Counted from the stretch's first letter, positions 33,425 to 43,581 are shown. The stretch: DNA of 64,000 nucleotides from Prochlorococcus sp. AG-363-P19 (GCA_003280055.1 QCGG01000004.1:113136-177135); one strand, 5' to 3'. Notes: a model not told the origin generated them from the sequence alone. Numbers and translations: made by a program.

Positions 33425-34513
33425 CTAACTCGCTAAAGCAAGTTCAAAGTTAGAAGAATCTGCATCTTCACTTCTTTCAAAAACCTTGCAAAAGACTTTT
33501 ACCACGCGATCACCAGAATCAACTTGTTCCAAGGGGTCTTTTCTAAGACGATGCCTTAGAGAACAAGAGACAACCCTCGCAACATCCTCTTCAGAAACTT
33601 CTGTTCTTCCTTCAAAAGCAGCAAGGGCTCTAGCTGATCGATTAGTAACAATATCGCCCCGCAAACCGTCAACATCTAATTCACCACATACCGAAGAAAT
33701 TCTCAATCTGAGATCATCATCAATTTCGACACCGTCAAGTCTTTCCTGAGCTTCAACAACTTTTCTCTGCAAGGCCTCCTGTTGTGATTGCACAGAATTC
33801 ACAAAAGCATCTGGATCAGTATCAAAAGATGTTCGCTGATCAACGACCTGAACACGTAATTGTGCTTCGCGAACGGTTCTGACTTCAACACTCATTCCAA
33901 AGCGATCCAATAATTGAGGTCTCAGTTCTCCCTCCTCTGGGTTGCCAGAGCCTATAAGAACAAAACGGGCAGGATGACGAACTGAAACCCCCTCTCTTTC
34001 AACAGTGTTCCAACCAGATGCTGCCGAGTCTAAAAGTACATCGACAAGGTGGTCATCTAGAAGGTTCACCTCATCTACATAAAGCAATCCTCGATTGGCC
34101 TTAGCAAGCAAACCTGGCTCAAAAGCCCTAACACCCTCACTAAGAGCTTTTTCAATGTCGATCGTGCCGCATAACCTATCTTCTGTTGCTCCCAGTGGCA
34201 GGTCCACCATCGGAACCTGGCTTCCCTCTACTGGAAGATTTTCACCCTGCTCCAGCCTCTGCTGAACATCACTGCTCTGCAAATCAGGATCGATAGGGGA
34301 ACTGTTATACGGATCGCCCGCAACAACCTGAATATCTGGAAGAAGATCTGCTAAAGCCCTAATTGTCGTGGACTTACCTGTTCCTCTATCCCCCATGATC
34401 ATTACACCGCCAATTCTGGGGTCAATGATATTGAGCAAAAGAGCTAACTTCATCTCTTCCTGGCCTATCACGGCTGTAAAGGGGAAAACCCTTCTCTTCC
34501 TTGTTGAACTCAC
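33425..34513 (-). CDS. chlI: Magnesium chelatase ATPase subunit I
   Basis: 362 aa AAA+ ATPase. Walker A is GDRGTGKST (41-49), Walker B is LLYVDEVNLLD, and the ChlI-specific VAGDPYNSSPIDPDL and TEDRLCGTIDIEKAL segments are present. With ChlD and ChlH it drives Mg2+ insertion into protoporphyrin IX, committing it to chlorophyll. First gene of a minus-strand run chlI-ruvC with the cyclo-ligase, sufE and hom downstream; about 100 bases separate ruvC from the cyclo-ligase. A 760-base non-coding stretch lies upstream and presumably contains its promoter. Confidence 0.98.
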   Translation of the reverse strand: MSSTRKRRVFPFTAVIGQEEMKLALLLNIIDPRIGGVMIMGDRGTGKSTTIRALADLLPDIQVVAGDPYNSSPIDPDLQSSDVQQRLEQGENLPVEGSQVPMVDLPLGATEDRLCGTIDIEKALSEGVRAFEPGLLAKANRGLLYVDEVNLLDDHLVDVLLDSAASGWNTVEREGVSVRHPARFVLIGSGNPEEGELRPQLLDRFGMSVEVRTVREAQLRVQVVDQRTSFDTDPDAFVNSVQSQQEALQRKVVEAQERLDGVEIDDDLRLRISSVCGELDVDGLRGDIVTNRSARALAAFEGRTEVSEEDVARVVSCSLRHRLRKDPLEQVDSGDRVVKVFCKVFERSEDADSSNFELALAS

Positions 34514-35273
34514 GGCTTAACTTCTCTGTTCATGTGCGATTGTTTCATAAGCTTGGTACCAAAGTGAATTTATAAATTAGAAAATTCGTCAGAAAATTCA
34601 TGAACTCACTGTGTTTAAGCAAACCATTGAAGACCTTTGAAAAGCAAGTTTTGATCATGTGCCTTATTGCAAAAACATCTAAAAAACATTTGCTGGCCTT
34701 GGTTTTATCATAATATAACCACCTTTCTCATTCATTGGAACTCTCTTTGCCAAAGCATCAAACAAAGGCATGTGAGATTTTTCATATCTTGAAAAACTGC
34801 AAAAAAAATTATCTAGCAGAGTCAACAAACCAAAAGGTTTTTAATTTTTGGAATCATCTAATTTTTTTGGATCAAGTTAATCAGCGTAAATGAGAGGAAA
34901 CAAAAAACATAATCGTATTATTTATGGGAAATTCAGAACCTTATCAATCCAAATTTAGTAGCTAATTCAACTTGTGAAAAGCATGTAGAAAATAAGTTCC
35001 TCAATTTTAAAATTGCCTAAGAAATCAGAGTTTATTTGGCAAAGAGACAGAAAAGGTTCATTGACTTTGGTAAAATAATAATCTATTAGAAAATTACAAT
35101 TCAAAAGTGTAGTTATTAATATTAATAGGAATTTAATTTTACGCATTTTTTAGTGTTTGATTCTAAGTTAAAGCGATAGTATAAATAAATTAGTTTAAGC
35201 AAGCAATAAATCAAAGATCAAACAAAAATCTGTCAATAACAAATATAATTTATGATTAAGCTATTTTATCCAT
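34514..35273. other. Large intergenic region upstream of chlI
   Basis: 760 bases, very AT-rich, without an ORF in the track. It must hold the chlI promoter and perhaps the 3' end of the beta-lactamase-like transcript. I see one possible micro-ORF (listed separately) and no strong hairpin. The length is large for such a compact genome. Confidence 0.5.
34679..34771 (-). CDS. Possible 30-residue micro-ORF
   Basis: Reads MPLFDALAKRVPMNEKGGYI and ends MIKPRPANVF. The open frame continues upstream for about 20 further codons (..LLDNFFCSFSRYEKSH), where only TTG could start it. The amino-acid pattern looks protein-like for such a short frame. It may be a small gene or the remnant of one; nothing else supports it. 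Confidence 0.3.
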   Translation of the reverse strand: MPLFDALAKRVPMNEKGGYIMIKPRPANVF

Positions 35274-36311
35274 TCATTTGTTTAAAAAGGGAATCATTGC
35301 TGCCGATAAATCTCTAATTAATTCTGCAGATCTAGGGTCATTAAAAGGACCTTCAACGATAAAGCTAGCGACTACTCTTCTGCCATCAGGCAGCTGAATC
35401 AAAGCTGCATCAGAATAAGCTATCCCGATATCTCCTGTTTTATTGTAAACACGGTATCCCCTTATCAGCAAACTATTATCAGGATCTTCATCGCTAACAC
35501 CAAGACCCTTTAACAAGCCTCCTGGTATTAGCCTATTAGTGACAGAAGTACTCATTATTTCTCTAAAAAGATCTCTAGATCTTAGACTAATAACTTTGCC
35601 AGTTTCGACCATTGCAATTGTCAATGCTAGATCTTTAGCACTAGTTTTATTGCTTCCAGCTAAATCAGGTAAAAAATCATTTATTATTGTAGAGACCAGC
35701 CCTAAAGATCTAAATTTATCATTCAAAAAACCCTTGCCACCAATTCGTTTAACCAAAAGATTAGTTGCCGTATTATCACTAACTCTAATCATTTCAGTAG
35801 CTACATCATACAGAGGAAAAACTGTTCCTATAGGTTTCAAGGCCATCCAACCTGCGCCACCTGCTATCACATCTTTTTCTAGTTCAAGAAGTTCATTCCA
35901 CTTTAACTGACCTGTATCAACCTGTTGTAATACAGAAAGAAGTATCGCTATTTTTATTGAACTCGCTGCGGACAACGAAGCCTCAGAATTCAATTTTGCG
36001 TATGATTCATTATCCAAAAAGTGCATAAATGCACTAACAGTCAAATCTGGATAATCATCTGCTATGGCGGCCCAACGATCACTTAATGTTTTAATTTCAG
36101 TTTTAGGATTAAAGCTACCTAAATCAAGATAATTTTGACTTCGACTGAAGTAATTTCCAGCTTCAAGACTTTTAAAAGAACCAGGTCTTAGCATTTTCAT
36201 ACCGCTTCCAACCAGTAATCCCACGCCTACTCCAAGCGCTATCAAGCGAACTGCTGACCGCATAAAAAGGACCCAGGTTTTCGGAGCCGAAGAATAAGCG
36301 CTTCTATTCAA
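35274..36311 (-). CDS. Beta-lactamase-like serine hydrolase (class A fold)
   Basis: 345 aa. A membrane anchor at about 20-38 is followed by the penicillin-binding fold. The catalytic SxxK is SSIK (Ser117, Lys120), the SDN loop is VSDN (178-180), and the KTG triad occurs as YNKTGDIG in the C-terminal third. No clear Glu166 loop of true class A beta-lactamases is visible, so a peptidoglycan-related or other hydrolase role is more likely than antibiotic resistance. It follows trmJ and cytM on the same strand with a 31-base gap. Confidence 0.85.
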   Translation of the reverse strand: MNRSAYSSAPKTWVLFMRSAVRLIALGVGVGLLVGSGMKMLRPGSFKSLEAGNYFSRSQNYLDLGSFNPKTEIKTLSDRWAAIADDYPDLTVSAFMHFLDNESYAKLNSEASLSAASSIKIAILLSVLQQVDTGQLKWNELLELEKDVIAGGAGWMALKPIGTVFPLYDVATEMIRVSDNTATNLLVKRIGGKGFLNDKFRSLGLVSTIINDFLPDLAGSNKTSAKDLALTIAMVETGKVISLRSRDLFREIMSTSVTNRLIPGGLLKGLGVSDEDPDNSLLIRGYRVYNKTGDIGIAYSDAALIQLPDGRRVVASFIVEGPFNDPRSAELIRDLSAAMIPFLNK

Positions 36312-36342
36312 GACAGTTTTACTCCTAAGAAACTAGTTGAAG

Positions 36343-37077
36343 TCAAGATCGGGTGCTATTTAAAGCCCAGCGAATTTGTCGAATCATCCCTCTGAGCAAA
36401 GAAACCTCATTCTGACTTACCTCAGAACGATTCATAAAAGCTCTTACCTTAGACATTCGTGATTTTGCTGTGTGTTTCATAAGAAATCCAACATCAATCA
36501 AGAGGTTCTCAGCGTCATCTAAACAACCTCCAAGCTGGGAAAGTGTGGCAAGTCCTTTTTTACTTGGGGGCTGAGCTAAAAAAGAATTCTCAAACTGGAA
36601 GTTTTGAAGTTCATATAGTGCTATCGCCACAGCATGAGAAAGATTTAAAGAAACATACCTGGAATGTAGATCTAGCTTTAAAACCTTTTGTGCAATTAGC
36701 AACTCATCATTTGTAAGGCCTCTGTCCTCTCTGCCAAAAACAATTGCAACAGGTCCAGATTCAACCCCTTCTAATAACCAAGGAAGACATTCTGAGGGGC
36801 CTGAAAGCGGAATTTCCCCATGGTCGATTCGTGCACAAGTTGCCACAACTCTTCTGCAATCCGATACAGCCTCAATTAGGGAATCAAAATATCTAGCCTT
36901 CTCAAGTAAAGGAGTTCCCTTTACGGCCATTTGCTTTGCCATATCTGATAAAGCATTGCAGCGAGGAGATACCAAACGAATTTCTTCAAGCCCAAAGTTC
37001 GAACACAGTCTTGCAACACTGCCAATATTTATTTCTCCAGTTGGCTCGACTAAAATTATTTTTATTTTTTGATTCAC
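36343..37077 (-). CDS. trmJ: tRNA 2'-O-methyltransferase, TrmJ/SpoU family
   Basis: 244 aa SPOUT methyltransferase. Motif 1 is EPTGEINIGSVARLCSNFG, motif 2 PVAIVFGREDRGLTNDEL and motif 3 YVSLNLSHAVAIALYEL; these form the trefoil-knot SAM site. The C-terminal helical extension with KSRMSKVRAFMNR is typical of TrmJ, which methylates position 32 of several tRNAs. It is nine bases downstream of cytM. Confidence 0.88.
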   Translation of the reverse strand: MNQKIKIILVEPTGEINIGSVARLCSNFGLEEIRLVSPRCNALSDMAKQMAVKGTPLLEKARYFDSLIEAVSDCRRVVATCARIDHGEIPLSGPSECLPWLLEGVESGPVAIVFGREDRGLTNDELLIAQKVLKLDLHSRYVSLNLSHAVAIALYELQNFQFENSFLAQPPSKKGLATLSQLGGCLDDAENLLIDVGFLMKHTAKSRMSKVRAFMNRSEVSQNEVSLLRGMIRQIRWALNSTRS

Positions 37078-37086
37078 AACTCAAAC

Positions 37087-37476
37087 TCAAGACAAAGAGT
37101 GTAGGTAGGCCAATAGATCTGCCATAGTTTCCTCTTCTAATTCAAAACTAGGCATTGGCGGAGTTCTACCACTAACAACTTGTTTAATCAATTCAGGATC
37201 CCTTCGTAATGAAATCACCTCGCGAAGATTCGGTCCTACAAGTCCCTGAGCGTTTATTCCATGGCAACCGGCACAATTCATCCTAAATAATTTAGCTCCA
37301 TTCCTTTGAGAACCCTCTAACCCCAGTACAGCCTCAACATAAGGATCCTGCTGAGATATGAATAAAAACCAAAGCACTAAAAGGATGCAAGTAAATGATG
37401 CAAGTAAAACAAGGGCCCTTACCAGACCAATGCTACTTGTGTTTTTAACTTGGTCTGTTGAAATCGGGCCCGACAC
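37087..37476 (-). CDS. cytM: Membrane-anchored cytochrome c, probable cytochrome cM
   Basis: 129 aa. An uncleaved N-terminal helix (ALVLLASFTCILLVLWFLF, about 21-39) anchors a single heme domain with CAGCH (Cys68, Cys71, His72). The sixth ligand is probably Met in TPPMPSF. Size and anchor fit cyanobacterial cytochrome cM, a stress-related lumenal or periplasmic carrier. Divergent from petG, with 56 bases between start codons, linking two electron-transport genes. Confidence 0.85.
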   Translation of the reverse strand: MSGPISTDQVKNTSSIGLVRALVLLASFTCILLVLWFLFISQQDPYVEAVLGLEGSQRNGAKLFRMNCAGCHGINAQGLVGPNLREVISLRRDPELIKQVVSGRTPPMPSFELEEETMADLLAYLHSLS

Positions 37477-37532
37477 GATAAATTAATGGGCGTAAAACAA
37501 TTGTGCTTGATCAGCTACCAAAACGTGAAGTC

Positions 37533-37646
37533 ATGATCGAACCTCTTCTATGCGGAATAGTCCTTGGGCTAATACCAGTCACCCTTCTGGGCCTGTTCGT
37601 TGCAGCGTGGAATCAATATCGTCGCGATAGCTCAATGGTGGGCTAA
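37533..37646 (+). CDS. petG: Cytochrome b6f complex subunit PetG
   Basis: 37 aa, too short for the ORF track. Reads [20 protein letters not shown] and continues [17 protein letters not shown]; the pattern EPLLxGIVLGLIxVTLxGLF is that of PetG. It is one of the small single-helix subunits needed for assembly of the cytochrome b6f complex in the thylakoid membrane. The last 68 bases overlap the 3' end of rsmD on the other strand. Confidence 0.95.
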   Translation: MIEPLLCGIVLGLIPVTLLGLFVAAWNQYRRDSSMVG

Positions 37647-38232
37647 CTAAAACTAGAGCAGTATCACCATAATGCTTTCGAGCAATTTCAATCCAACTGT
37701 TCGGGATTTCCATTTCGAACTCAGTTGAGTATTCACATACAACAACAGCATCTTTTTCAAGCCACTCACCCTTCAAAAGAGCTCTAAGCACAGGCAAATA
37801 AATATTCGATCCATAGGGAGGGTCAAAATAAACCAAGTCGAATTTTTGCTTTTCATCAATATTCAACTCACCATCTCGCCCTATTGGATGTTTTTCTCTA
37901 TTGAGCCATCTGACTACCTCATTACAAACTAACTTTACTTTTGGTTGCTGAGATAAACCTTCTTTTGTGGTTAGCAAATTAGTTCCACATAATTTTGCAA
38001 CTTTTGGATTCTTTTCAACTGCCACAACCAACTTCACCCCTCTCTGCAAAGCCTCACAACTCATAACACCACTTCCACTGCATAGATCAAGCCAATTAGA
38101 GCCTCTTAAACGACTTGCTATCAAATTCATAACTGCTTCCCTTACTCGAGCGGTTGTTGGCCTTGTACCAACGCCATCTGGACTTAGAAGCTTCCTCCCA
38201 CCAGAAAGCCTTAAATACCCCTTCAAGCCCAA
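37579..38232 (-). CDS. rsmD: 16S rRNA (guanine-N2)-methyltransferase RsmD
   Basis: 217 aa. Family motifs are the N-terminal [15 protein letters not shown], the SAM site [20 protein letters not shown] and the catalytic FDPPYGSN. It methylates G966 of 16S rRNA. The start overlaps the end of hisH by 10 bases. The last 22 codons run antisense into petG; the final [14 protein letters not shown] is an unusual tail that may exist only because no earlier stop occurs within petG. Confidence 0.94.
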   Translation of the reverse strand: MGLKGYLRLSGGRKLLSPDGVGTRPTTARVREAVMNLIASRLRGSNWLDLCSGSGVMSCEALQRGVKLVVAVEKNPKVAKLCGTNLLTTKEGLSQQPKVKLVCNEVVRWLNREKHPIGRDGELNIDEKQKFDLVYFDPPYGSNIYLPVLRALLKGEWLEKDAVVVCEYSTEFEMEIPNSWIEIARKHYGDTALVLVSPPLSYRDDIDSTLQRTGPEG

Positions 38233-38861
38233 GAGTTGGCTCCAGAATCCAACCAGTTAAGCCAACTTATTAACAACCTCTGGCCCGCAAGAGAAGACTT
38301 CTCAGGATGAAATTGGCATGCCCCCAGTCGATTCTTCCAGACAACGGCAGTTACATTTTTCGTTCCAAAAGTTGTTGAGGCAGCAATATCTGAATGATCA
38401 GTCGGTACTACGAAATAAGAATGTACAAAATACATCCAGTCTTTGCAGTCGTTCTGGGAGAAAAGCGGACAAGGTTTCCTTTTGTTCAAAGGAGACCATC
38501 CCATGTGGGGTATCCGTTCTCCTTCCGCACATGGAAGAAGTTGCGCATGTCCTTTAAAGACACCTAATCCCTTAGAAGAGCCTTCCTCACTAGATTCAAA
38601 AAATAATTGCAATCCTAGACATATCCCCAAAAGAGGCTTTTCGTCTAGAGCCCACTTCCTAATAGGTTTAACAAGTTTGCATTCCTCAAGGTGATCCATT
38701 GCTGGATCAAAACTACCTACACCTGGTAAAACCAAAGCGTCGCATCCAGACAATTCTCCTTCCGAACGAACCAATTGCAACGATCTATCCAATCTTTTGA
38801 AGGCTTGTTGCACAGAATGCAAATTGCCCATGCCGTAATCAATTAGGCCAAGGCGAACCAT
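38223..38861 (-). CDS. hisH: Imidazole glycerol phosphate synthase glutaminase subunit
   Basis: 212 aa class I glutamine amidotransferase. The nucleophile is Cys81 in LGICLGLQLFF, with His/Glu in CQFHPEKSS. N-terminal IDYGMGNLHSV is diagnostic of HisH. It supplies ammonia to HisF in histidine synthesis. It lies upstream of rsmD, overlapping by ten bases, and 96 bases after trxA on the same strand. Confidence 0.97.
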   Translation of the reverse strand: MVRLGLIDYGMGNLHSVQQAFKRLDRSLQLVRSEGELSGCDALVLPGVGSFDPAMDHLEECKLVKPIRKWALDEKPLLGICLGLQLFFESSEEGSSKGLGVFKGHAQLLPCAEGERIPHMGWSPLNKRKPCPLFSQNDCKDWMYFVHSYFVVPTDHSDIAASTTFGTKNVTAVVWKNRLGACQFHPEKSSLAGQRLLISWLNWLDSGANSWA

Positions 38862-38957
38862 CAGAAAAGAAAGTTAACTGCGTGGAAGTCAAGAAAATTG
38901 AGAATAAGTCTCTAGCCAGAGATAGCTAGAGAAGCAAAAACTCAGCCTGAATTTAAA

Positions 38958-39293
38958 TCAAAGATACTTTGAAATGGTCGAAGAAAGAGTCGCCTTAGGT
39001 ACAGCACCGACAACGGTATCGACCTTTTGCCCACCTTTAAAGACCATCAAAGTTGGAATACTTCTTATTCCATACTGACTTGCAACATTGGGATTCTCGT
39101 CAGTGTTGAGCTTGAAGACCTTGATCTTCCCTTCAAACTCCTTAGAGATTTCATCCACTATGGGTGAGACCATTCTGCAAGGACCACACCAAGGAGCCCA
39201 AAAGTCAACCAATACTGGGACCGAACTCTGAAGGACGTCCTGCTCAAAAGAGGCATCTGTGACAGCAGAAGCAGTTGACATTCCTAAAGCCAA
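38958..39293 (-). CDS. trxA: Thioredoxin
   Basis: Track ORF 111 aa from TTG; the ATG at 39281 (MSTASAVTD) is the likelier start and gives the normal 107 aa. Active site WCGPC in [11 protein letters not shown]; the cis-Pro motif is RSIPTLMVF. This m-type thioredoxin passes electrons from ferredoxin-thioredoxin reductase to Calvin-cycle and other enzymes. The gene lies next to yfr1 and guaB3, an order conserved in marine cyanobacteria. Confidence 0.97.
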   Translation of the reverse strand: MALGMSTASAVTDASFEQDVLQSSVPVLVDFWAPWCGPCRMVSPIVDEISKEFEGKIKVFKLNTDENPNVASQYGIRSIPTLMVFKGGQKVDTVVGAVPKATLSSTISKYL

Positions 39294-39386
39294 TTATCTC
39301 GGTGAAACTTAGCAACCGTTACTCCTTTTTTCAGAAATTGACCCTATTAGCTGTGTGAAATGTGACGGTAGCATCTCTAAAAAGAC

Positions 39387-39443
39387 AAAAAGCCCGAACG
39401 CGTCGGGCAGAGTGTGTGAGGAGTGTGTGGGCTATTAGCCCTC
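39387..39443 (-). ncRNA. yfr1: Yfr1 small regulatory RNA
   Basis: On the minus strand a short stem (GGGCTAATAGCCC) is followed by the unpaired motif ACTCCTCACAC, bases 39424 to 39414, and a terminator stem GCCCGA/TCGGGC ending in TTTTT. This is the Yfr1 layout: two hairpins with an ultra-conserved single-stranded 11-mer. It is between guaB3 and trxA, its known genomic place. Yfr1 is an abundant sRNA in cyanobacteria that represses outer-membrane protein mRNAs in Prochlorococcus by pairing through this motif. The 5' end is estimated from the stem. Confidence 0.95.
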
Positions 39444-39500
39444 ACAATTCAATTCTAACTCTTGTCTAAGCAGAGGCCAATAAATCTAGAGGTTTTGAAG

Positions 39501-40664
39501 TCACTTACCCATTCCTAATTGTTGTGCTTTCTGGTAAACCTTCCCTTCGGTGAGAAGAGAAGGAGCTACCACAACCTCAACTTGCTGCATCTCCTTAAGA
39601 TTCTGGGCTCCAAGGGTACCCATGGAAGTTTTTAGGGCACCTAAAAGGTTATGCGTCCCATCATCAAGCAAAGCCGGTCCACGAAGGATTCGCTCGATAT
39701 TCCCTGTTGTCCCAACATTTATGCGAGTCCCTCTTGGCAAAACTGGACTTGGCGTTGCCATACCCCAGTGAAATCCTCGACCAGGAGCTTCCTCCGCCCT
39801 AGCAATCGGGGAACCAATCATCACTGCATCTGCACCACATGCAATACATTTGCAAATGTCGCCACCAGTAACAATCCCTCCATCTGCGATTACAGGTACA
39901 TACCGTCCTGATTGCTTCTCATAATCGGAGCGCGCAGCCGCACAATCCGCCACAGCAGTAGCTTGCGGGATACCTACCCCTAACACTCCCCTAGAAGTAC
40001 AAGCAGCGCCAGGTCCAATACCTACCATTACACCCGCAGCGCCAGCGTTCATAAGTTGCAAAGCAACCTCATAGGTAACACAATTGCCTATAACAACAGG
40101 CATTTCCATTTCCCTACAAAGTTTTTTTAGGTCAAGAATTTCTCGCCCGGTAGGTCCAATATGTTCAGTTGAAACAACTGTTGCTTGAACAAAGAAAATA
40201 TCGGCTTCGGCCTTAGAAATAATTTCACCAAATTTTATTGCGGCAGCTGGGGTCCCACTAACAGCAGCAATACCACCCTTCTCCTTGATTTCAGCTATGC
40301 GCTTAAGAATTAATTCTTCCTTTACAGGCTGACTATAAATTTGCTGCATCAAAGGAACAAAGTCAGTTTTTCCTACAGAAGAAATTTCTTCAAGCACAGT
40401 TGAAGTTTTGGAATAACGAGTTTGAATCCCTTCTAAGTTCAATACTCCAAGAGCACCCAAATTGCTAAGAGCAACTGCCATATCAACATCGACGACCCCA
40501 TCCATGGCACTTGCAATAATTGGAATTTCACGTTCAATACCCCCAATAGTCCATCTGGTATCAGTCACATCGGGGTCAACAGTGCGTGTTCCAGGCACCA
40601 ATGCGATTTCATCAATTCCATAGGCACGACGAACGACCTTGGAGCGCCCGAGCTGAATATTCAC
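39501..40664 (-). CDS. guaB3: GuaB3-family IMP dehydrogenase-like protein
   Basis: The ORF opens at 40697, but a GTG at 40664 (start VNIQLGRSKVVRRAYG) fits the family; this gives 387 aa. CBS domains are absent, as in the short GuaB3 group. Key parts are PIIASAMDGVVDVDMAVAL, the catalytic loop GIGPGAACTSRGVLG with its cysteine, and IADGGIVTGGDICKCIACGA. The family oxidises IMP to XMP for guanine nucleotide synthesis in those GuaB3 tested. It is divergent from gyrA and upstream of yfr1. Confidence 0.93.
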   Translation of the reverse strand: MNIQLGRSKVVRRAYGIDEIALVPGTRTVDPDVTDTRWTIGGIEREIPIIASAMDGVVDVDMAVALSNLGALGVLNLEGIQTRYSKTSTVLEEISSVGKTDFVPLMQQIYSQPVKEELILKRIAEIKEKGGIAAVSGTPAAAIKFGEIISKAEADIFFVQATVVSTEHIGPTGREILDLKKLCREMEMPVVIGNCVTYEVALQLMNAGAAGVMVGIGPGAACTSRGVLGVGIPQATAVADCAAARSDYEKQSGRYVPVIADGGIVTGGDICKCIACGADAVMIGSPIARAEEAPGRGFHWGMATPSPVLPRGTRINVGTTGNIERILRGPALLDDGTHNLLGALKTSMGTLGAQNLKEMQQVEVVVAPSLLTEGKVYQKAQQLGMGK

Positions 40665-40942
40665 CACTTCCTCAATAAAGTTCAGACAAAATACCAACCT
40701 AAGGGGGGGAAAAACTTAAGTTGTTCTGGATCCAGATCAGATTAAAAGGTGATTCGATTGAGAATTCTCCCAAATCGACTGCTAGACAACACATCCATCC
40801 ATCGAGCTCTTAAAGCAATATTTAGCTATAAAGAATCAAAATTTGAGAGTAATCTTCAAGTAACGGAAGGAATATGTTTTAAACGCTTTTACCCAACTGA
40901 TCAGCTGCCGAGATAACCTTATGTTTGGTAAACAGCTTCTAT

Positions 40943-43579
40943 ATGGCTGATCCATTGGGACCTAGCAACAGCGGTCCCGGAGATTCCGACGACCGGATCA
41001 TCCAAACTGATCTACGTAATGAAATGTCGCGCTCCTATTTGGAGTACGCGATGAGCGTCATTGTTGGGAGGGCTTTGCCAGACGCCAGGGATGGTCTAAA
41101 ACCTGTTCACCGAAGAATCTTGTACGCGATGTACGAGTTAGGTCTTACAAGTGATAGACCCTACCGAAAGTGTGCTCGTGTTGTAGGTGAAGTTCTTGGT
41201 AAATACCATCCACATGGAGATACAGCTGTTTATGACGCCTTAGTGCGTATGGCCCAAGACTTCTCCATGCAAATGCCATTGATTGATGGGCATGGGAATT
41301 TTGGTTCTGTGGATAACGATCCACCTGCGGCAATGAGGTATACAGAATCTCGTCTACAGGCACTCACAACTGACAGTCTTTTAGAAGATATCGAATCAGA
41401 AACAGTTGACTTCTCAGACAACTTTGATGGATCTCAACAAGAACCAACTGTTTTGCCCGCGAGAATTCCCCAACTACTTCTTAATGGATCTTCAGGGATA
41501 GCCGTTGGTATGGCAACAAATATCCCTCCTCATAATCTAGGAGAACTAATCGATGGTTTACAAGCACTAATAAAAGATCCCGAACTAGATGAAAAGCAGC
41601 TGTTAGAAATAATTCCCGGCCCTGATTTTCCTACAGGAGGACAAATCTTGGGGAGAAGTGGCATACGTGAAACATACCTTGCAGGCAGAGGGTCAGTGAC
41701 CATGCGTGGTGTTGCAAATATAGAAACCATAGAAACTCCTGGAAGACCAGATCGCGATGCAGTAATCGTCACAGAATTGCCATATCAAACAAATAAAGCA
41801 GCCTTAATAGAAAGAATCGCAGAAATGGTAAATGACAAAAAACTAGAAGGAATTTCTGATATTCGAGACGAAAGTGATCGTGACGGCATGAGGATAGTAG
41901 TTGAGCTTAGAAGAGATGCCTACCCCCAGGTAGTGCTTAATAATCTATTTAAACTAACACCTTTACAAAGCAATTTCAGTGCACATCTATTAGCACTCGT
42001 AAATGATGAGCCGATACTGCTTACTTTGCGGAAGATGTTGCAAGTTTTTCTTGACTTCAGAGTTGAGACAATAGAAAGACGAACTAAATATTTACTAAGA
42101 AGAGCAGAAGAGAGAGACCATATTCTTCTTGGATTACTTCAAGCACTGAACAATCTAGACCCAATTATTGCACTTATAAGAGCAGCCTCAGATACCGCAA
42201 CTGCCAAGAAGCAATTACAGGAACAACATGGCCTTACTGAAATCCAATCAGATTCAATACTTCAAATGCAACTTAGAAGATTGACTGCTTTAGAAGCAGA
42301 CAAAATACGCCTAGAGCATGAAGAACTTCTGAAAAAAATCGCGGATTACAAAGATATCCTTAGTCGTCGTGAAAGAGTATTCAAGATAATCGAGGAAGAG
42401 CTAACAAAGCTCCGAGAGAAGTACTACACCCCAAGGAGAACAGAGATCCTAGATCTAGGGGCAGGACTTGAAGACATTGATCTGATTGCTAATGAACGGT
42501 CAGTAGTGCTTCTAACAGAAACAGGTTATCTGAAGAGAATGCCTGTAAATGAATTTGAATCCACAAGCAGAGGCACAAGAGGAAAAGCAGGCACAAGAAA
42601 TCAAGGAGAAGAGGCCGTCAAATTATTTATAAGTTGCAACGATCACGACACCCTTCTTTTATTTAGCGACAGGGGAGTGGCATATGCGCTTCCTACCTAT
42701 CGAGTTCCTCAATGTAGTCGTACCGCAAAGGGGACGCCTATTGTTCAATTACTACCTATACCAAGAGAAGAAGAGATAACATCTCTATTATCAGTTTCTT
42801 CCTTTGAAGAAGAAACATATCTATTAATGCTTACAAAAGGTGGTTTCATAAAACGAACACCCCTCTCAGCTTTTAGCAAAATTAGAGCCAACGGTTTGAT
42901 TGCTATTGGCTTAGAGAATGGCGATGCGCTTACCTGGGTGCGAATTGCTCTTTCAGGAGATAGTGTCCTAATCGGCTCAAAGGCCGGAATGACTATTCAT
43001 TTTCGACTAAATGATGATGAGATAAGGCCTCTAGGAAGAACCGCCCGAGGGGTAAAGGCTATGAACCTACGTTCTCAAGATTCCTTAGTAAGTATGGATG
43101 TACTGCCCATCGAGTTAGCCGATCAAATTGCGAAGTCCTTAGAAGATGATGATGATGAAGTGATCGATAACAACCAAAACACAGCCATTAGCAAGGGACC
43201 ATGGGTTCTAGTTGCCTCTGCTAGTGGACTAGGGAAAAGAGTTCCTGTTACACAATTTAGACTTCAGCGACGAGCTGGCATGGGTCTGCGAGCAATCAAG
43301 TTTCGAAGAGATGGAGACGAACTAGTAGGTTTAAAAGTCTTAGGTCATGGAGAAGAACTACTTTTAGTCAGTGAAAAGGGAGTAATTGTCAGAACCAATG
43401 CCGACAAGATACCTCAGCAATCTAGAGCTGCTACTGGTGTTCGACTTCAGAAACTCGACCAAGGTGATCGCCTATCCGAGGTAGTACTTGTCCCACAAAA
43501 AGCTGAAGATGAAGACGACGGGGATCTTAAGACCAATAATGAAAACAAGTCAGAGGCTGGAGACCCTCAGAAAAACTAA
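40943..43579 (+). CDS. gyrA: DNA gyrase subunit A
   Basis: The track ORF begins at a TTG (40925); the ATG at 40943 (MADPLGPSN) is the likely start, giving 878 aa. The winged-helix domain carries [20 protein letters not shown], and the catalytic tyrosine is in [10 protein letters not shown]. The C-terminal beta-pinwheel begins near residue 520; its first blade has [11 protein letters not shown] in place of the classic GyrA box, a degenerate form. An Asp/Glu-rich tail ends the protein. With GyrB it introduces negative supercoils. The next gene crtL starts two bases after its stop. Confidence 0.97.
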   Translation: MADPLGPSNSGPGDSDDRIIQTDLRNEMSRSYLEYAMSVIVGRALPDARDGLKPVHRRILYAMYELGLTSDRPYRKCARVVGEVLGKYHPHGDTAVYDALVRMAQDFSMQMPLIDGHGNFGSVDNDPPAAMRYTESRLQALTTDSLLEDIESETVDFSDNFDGSQQEPTVLPARIPQLLLNGSSGIAVGMATNIPPHNLGELIDGLQALIKDPELDEKQLLEIIPGPDFPTGGQILGRSGIRETYLAGRGSVTMRGVANIETIETPGRPDRDAVIVTELPYQTNKAALIERIAEMVNDKKLEGISDIRDESDRDGMRIVVELRRDAYPQVVLNNLFKLTPLQSNFSAHLLALVNDEPILLTLRKMLQVFLDFRVETIERRTKYLLRRAEERDHILLGLLQALNNLDPIIALIRAASDTATAKKQLQEQHGLTEIQSDSILQMQLRRLTALEADKIRLEHEELLKKIADYKDILSRRERVFKIIEEELTKLREKYYTPRRTEILDLGAGLEDIDLIANERSVVLLTETGYLKRMPVNEFESTSRGTRGKAGTRNQGEEAVKLFISCNDHDTLLLFSDRGVAYALPTYRVPQCSRTAKGTPIVQLLPIPREEEITSLLSVSSFEEETYLLMLTKGGFIKRTPLSAFSKIRANGLIAIGLENGDALTWVRIALSGDSVLIGSKAGMTIHFRLNDDEIRPLGRTARGVKAMNLRSQDSLVSMDVLPIELADQIAKSLEDDDDEVIDNNQNTAISKGPWVLVASASGLGKRVPVTQFRLQRRAGMGLRAIKFRRDGDELVGLKVLGHGEELLLVSEKGVIVRTNADKIPQQSRAATGVRLQKLDQGDRLSEVVLVPQKAEDEDDGDLKTNNENKSEAGDPQKN

Positions 43580-43581
43580 AA

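Noticed and set aside
35274-36311. Reading the class A beta-lactamase-like gene as an antibiotic resistance gene
   Set aside because: SxxK, SDN and KTG are present but there is no clear Glu166-type loop, and the gene sits in a housekeeping block.
39387-39408. Hairpin after guaB3 taken as a simple terminator
   Set aside because: It is the 3' terminator of the Yfr1 sRNA, shown by the upstream ACTCCTCACAC motif and 5' stem.
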